A DNA stretch of 7,922 nucleotides. It comes from an uncultured Sphingorhabdus sp. GTDB lineage: Bacteria; Pseudomonadota; Alphaproteobacteria; Sphingomonadales; Sphingomonadaceae. Below the pieces are notes generated by a model, which saw nothing but the letters and a program-made list of their open reading frames with translations, made no database searches and was not told where the DNA came from. The stretch is taken from positions 1 to 7,922 of the forward strand of contig CALMYW010000115.1 in NCBI GenBank assembly GCA_937873665.1. Direction: 5' to 3'. Shown here one piece after another: positions 6,190 through 7,922 of this stretch (position 1 is its first letter; each line of letters opens with the position of its first letter). The translations under genes were made by a program, and so were the position numbers.

Positions 6190-7487
6190 GTCTTTCGAAA
6201 AACCTGCTCGCGCAGTTCCCGCGTTTCTCGGAGTACGACCCAGGTGCTACGAGCGAAGGCAGCCTGGACCCGCTGGGCTTTGCCGCCGTGGCTGACCAGA
6301 TCGCTGATCGGTTGGCGCCGGGAGTACGCGCCCGGATGAGCCAACCGAGATTCGTCACGCTTTCAGCCCTCTGCGCGTTTGCGTGCCAGCCCATCAGCGA
6401 GGTGATATCCAGCGATGGCAAGAGCACCTTTGACATTGCGTTCGAATGGCTGACCGTGGAGTCTCTGGTCAGGTATCCGGATCCGGGCCGTCTCAGGGGT
6501 GTGCCAGGAAGCCAGATGGCCCTGCGCGCGGCGAAGACCAACGAACGCCTGAGCGCAGCGAAGTATTTGGCGGGACCACGAGTGTTTGGTTTTACAGGCG
6601 TCTACCGCCCCTTTTCCCTTGACGCAGGCGTGTTGGGAGTGGACGGGCTGCCCGGCCCGAATGCCGAACGTCTAATCTTTCAATGGGAACGGGATCAGGG
6701 CCTCGATGGATTCGTGAGCGGGACTGCGGGCTCACCTGGATTGCGCTTGCGGCGCGAGATCGAACGGGAGTGCCTCTTGACCCTGAAGGCAGCCTACGTA
6801 ACGGCGCCGCCGACGGGCTGGCTGATGAAACAGATCGCGGACTCCATGGCGCCCCGCGAAGCCAAAGCCGGCGAGCGGGCCAGGTTGCGGGAGCTGATCA
6901 CTGGAGGTGTGCACGAGGTCCGTGGTGAAATCAGCCACATCCTTCTGGGCGCCATGCCATCCCCGGAGGCCTCCCAATTGGAGGTCGTACGCAGCCTGAT
7001 CGCACGGGCGTCGCCCGTCACGAGAACGGCTTTGGAAGCGGCGATCGCCTTCGAAAGCTGCGCCACCGCCATTGACTATGCGTTTCGACGCCTCTTGGCA
7101 TACGGAGCTTCCATAGGGCGAGCGTTCTCCGTTGCCCAGGGCGTCGAAGCACCACAGCTCAGCGCGCTAGCACCGAAGCTCGGACGCCTCACCCAGCACG
7201 CCATAAACGCAGCCGCCGCATTGGACGACTCCTTCGCGCACAAAGTCGCCGATGGCTTTGCCCATTTTGATCGGGCAATGGCTCCTGCAGAGTTCGTTGA
7301 GGCGCTCATTGAACGCCATCAGCAGGTTCAAGAGACAAAGGGCAAGCGCATGTGGATCGACCCCATTCGGGATAAGTGGGCTATTCGACCGCAAGCACCG
7401 GAGCAGAGTTTGGATCTGGATGACGCCCTTTGGGCGCATCCGATGCGCGTCACGACCTTGGCTGAATTCCTGAGAGCCACGGCATGA
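6186..7487 (+). CDS. Uncharacterised 433-aa protein of nuclease/WYL operon
   Basis: I do not recognise a named family. The protein looks soluble and mostly helical, with no signal peptide, no clear membrane segment and no Walker, nuclease or zinc motif that I can find. The N-terminus (residues 26-70) contains LDPLGFAAVADQIADRLAPG and then RARMSQPRFVTLSALCAF. The middle has a segment rich in aromatic residues and glycine (GFTGVYRPF, then LPGPNAERLIFQWERDQGL and GFVSGTAGSPG) that looks like a conserved core. The rest is amphipathic helices, up to a C-terminus with WIDPIRDKWAIR. Position is its best clue: translationally coupled to a WYL regulator on one side, through the 48-codon ORF, and to a PLD-type nuclease on the other by an ATGA overlap. 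It is therefore likely an obligate component of the same system, perhaps a structural or target-recognition subunit (inference only). The start is fixed by the upstream TAG and the good ribosome binding site. Confidence 0.85.
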   Translation: MSLSKNLLAQFPRFSEYDPGATSEGSLDPLGFAAVADQIADRLAPGVRARMSQPRFVTLSALCAFACQPISEVISSDGKSTFDIAFEWLTVESLVRYPDPGRLRGVPGSQMALRAAKTNERLSAAKYLAGPRVFGFTGVYRPFSLDAGVLGVDGLPGPNAERLIFQWERDQGLDGFVSGTAGSPGLRLRREIERECLLTLKAAYVTAPPTGWLMKQIADSMAPREAKAGERARLRELITGGVHEVRGEISHILLGAMPSPEASQLEVVRSLIARASPVTRTALEAAIAFESCATAIDYAFRRLLAYGASIGRAFSVAQGVEAPQLSALAPKLGRLTQHAINAAAALDDSFAHKVADGFAHFDRAMAPAEFVEALIERHQQVQETKGKRMWIDPIRDKWAIRPQAPEQSLDLDDALWAHPMRVTTLAEFLRATA

Positions 7488-7922
7488 AGCCGACCCCATT
7501 ACTGGACATGTGGCAGAAGCCCGACGGCGCGGGTGATCCCGTGGGCGTGTTAGCAACGACCTTCACACTGGATCCGGACTTTTTCGAAAGAAATTGCCTC
7601 GCTCGCTTTCTTGCGCTGGAAAGCATCAACGAGGGAACTGGATCCGCGGAGGATCTCGTCGCGCGGCTTGAACTTGAGGAGGGGCTCAGAGCTCCGATGG
7701 TTACTGTGCTAGCGGATCGCAGTGCACATGCGGAGCGCTCCAGTCTCCGCTGGGATCTGCTCCATTGCCAAGTCAAAACCGGCCTGCTTCATTCGAAGGT
7801 CGCCGTCCTTCTCTGGGAGCACGCAACGCGTGTCATCGTGGGATCGGCCAACCTGACCGCAGCGGGGTATCGCCACAACATCGAGCTGGCGATGGTCGCC
7901 GATCTCGGGCCGGCCTGCTTGT
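7484..7922 (+). CDS. Phospholipase-D-superfamily nuclease, N-terminal part (3' end outside window)
   Basis: 146 codons are visible before the window ends with the frame still open. Residues 101-134 hold the PLD half-site: LLHSKVAVLLWE with H103 and K105, then VIVGSANLTAAG with N123, and E134. The classical HxKxxxxD aspartate is absent (L110). The H-x-K ... GSxN ... E layout is the one I associate with PLD-fold DNases and restriction enzymes of the BfiI type rather than lipid phospholipases. The first 100 residues look like the N-terminal alpha/beta part of such a nuclease. If the family is followed, the second part of the gene may carry another domain or mediate dimerisation. The start overlaps the preceding stop (ATGA at 7484-7487), indicating translational coupling and a shared complex or pathway. 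No signal peptide is seen, so action on intracellular nucleic acid is likely. Confidence 0.85.
   Translation, partial: MKPTPLLDMWQKPDGAGDPVGVLATTFTLDPDFFERNCLARFLALESINEGTGSAEDLVARLELEEGLRAPMVTVLADRSAHAERSSLRWDLLHCQVKTGLLHSKVAVLLWEHATRVIVGSANLTAAGYRHNIELAMVADLGPACL

Overview
The window is G+C-rich (above 55% by eye) with G/C-biased third codon positions. It is packed with accessory-type genes and has no housekeeping gene, rRNA or tRNA. The codon style and protein flavour fit a proteobacterium (Gamma- or Betaproteobacteria), but nothing here fixes the genus. The content reads as part of a genomic or defence island.

Left part (1-1921, + strand): the 3' end of an AAA+ ATPase gene (Walker A lies off the left edge), then a 430-aa protein with a C-terminal PcfJ-type domain. 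The two are co-directional, 43 bp apart. Bases 1922-1999 separate this pair from a convergent gene, and I see no clear terminator there.

Middle part (2000-3382, - strand): two damaged or degenerate genes. Read 5'->3' on the minus strand, the first is a HEPN-domain gene (3382-2738) split by one in-frame TAA just before its R-x4-H motif. The second is a 202-codon protein (2608-2000) that aligns with the core of the replicative helicase DnaB. It has lost the Walker A GKT and the catalytic Glu, and it stops at the equivalent of DnaB motif H3.

Right part (3542 to the right edge, + strand): a compact, translationally coupled operon. It encodes (i) a 501-aa fusion of a Cas4/RecB-like PD-(D/E)XK nuclease with Fe-S-type cysteines and a DUF2779 DEDDy-like exonuclease domain; (ii) a WYL-domain regulator 3 bp downstream; (iii) a 48-codon ORF joined by ATGA overlaps at both ends; (iv) a 433-aa protein of no family I can name, whose N-terminus resembles the 48-aa ORF; and (v) the start of a phospholipase-D-superfamily nuclease, again by ATGA overlap, running off the right edge. 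Two nucleases, a fused exonuclease and a defence-type WYL regulator in one operon suggest an uncharacterised nucleic-acid-targeting defence system. That role is inference; the domain calls are visible in the sequence. The HEPN gene and this operon diverge from 3383-3541, which must hold the promoters.
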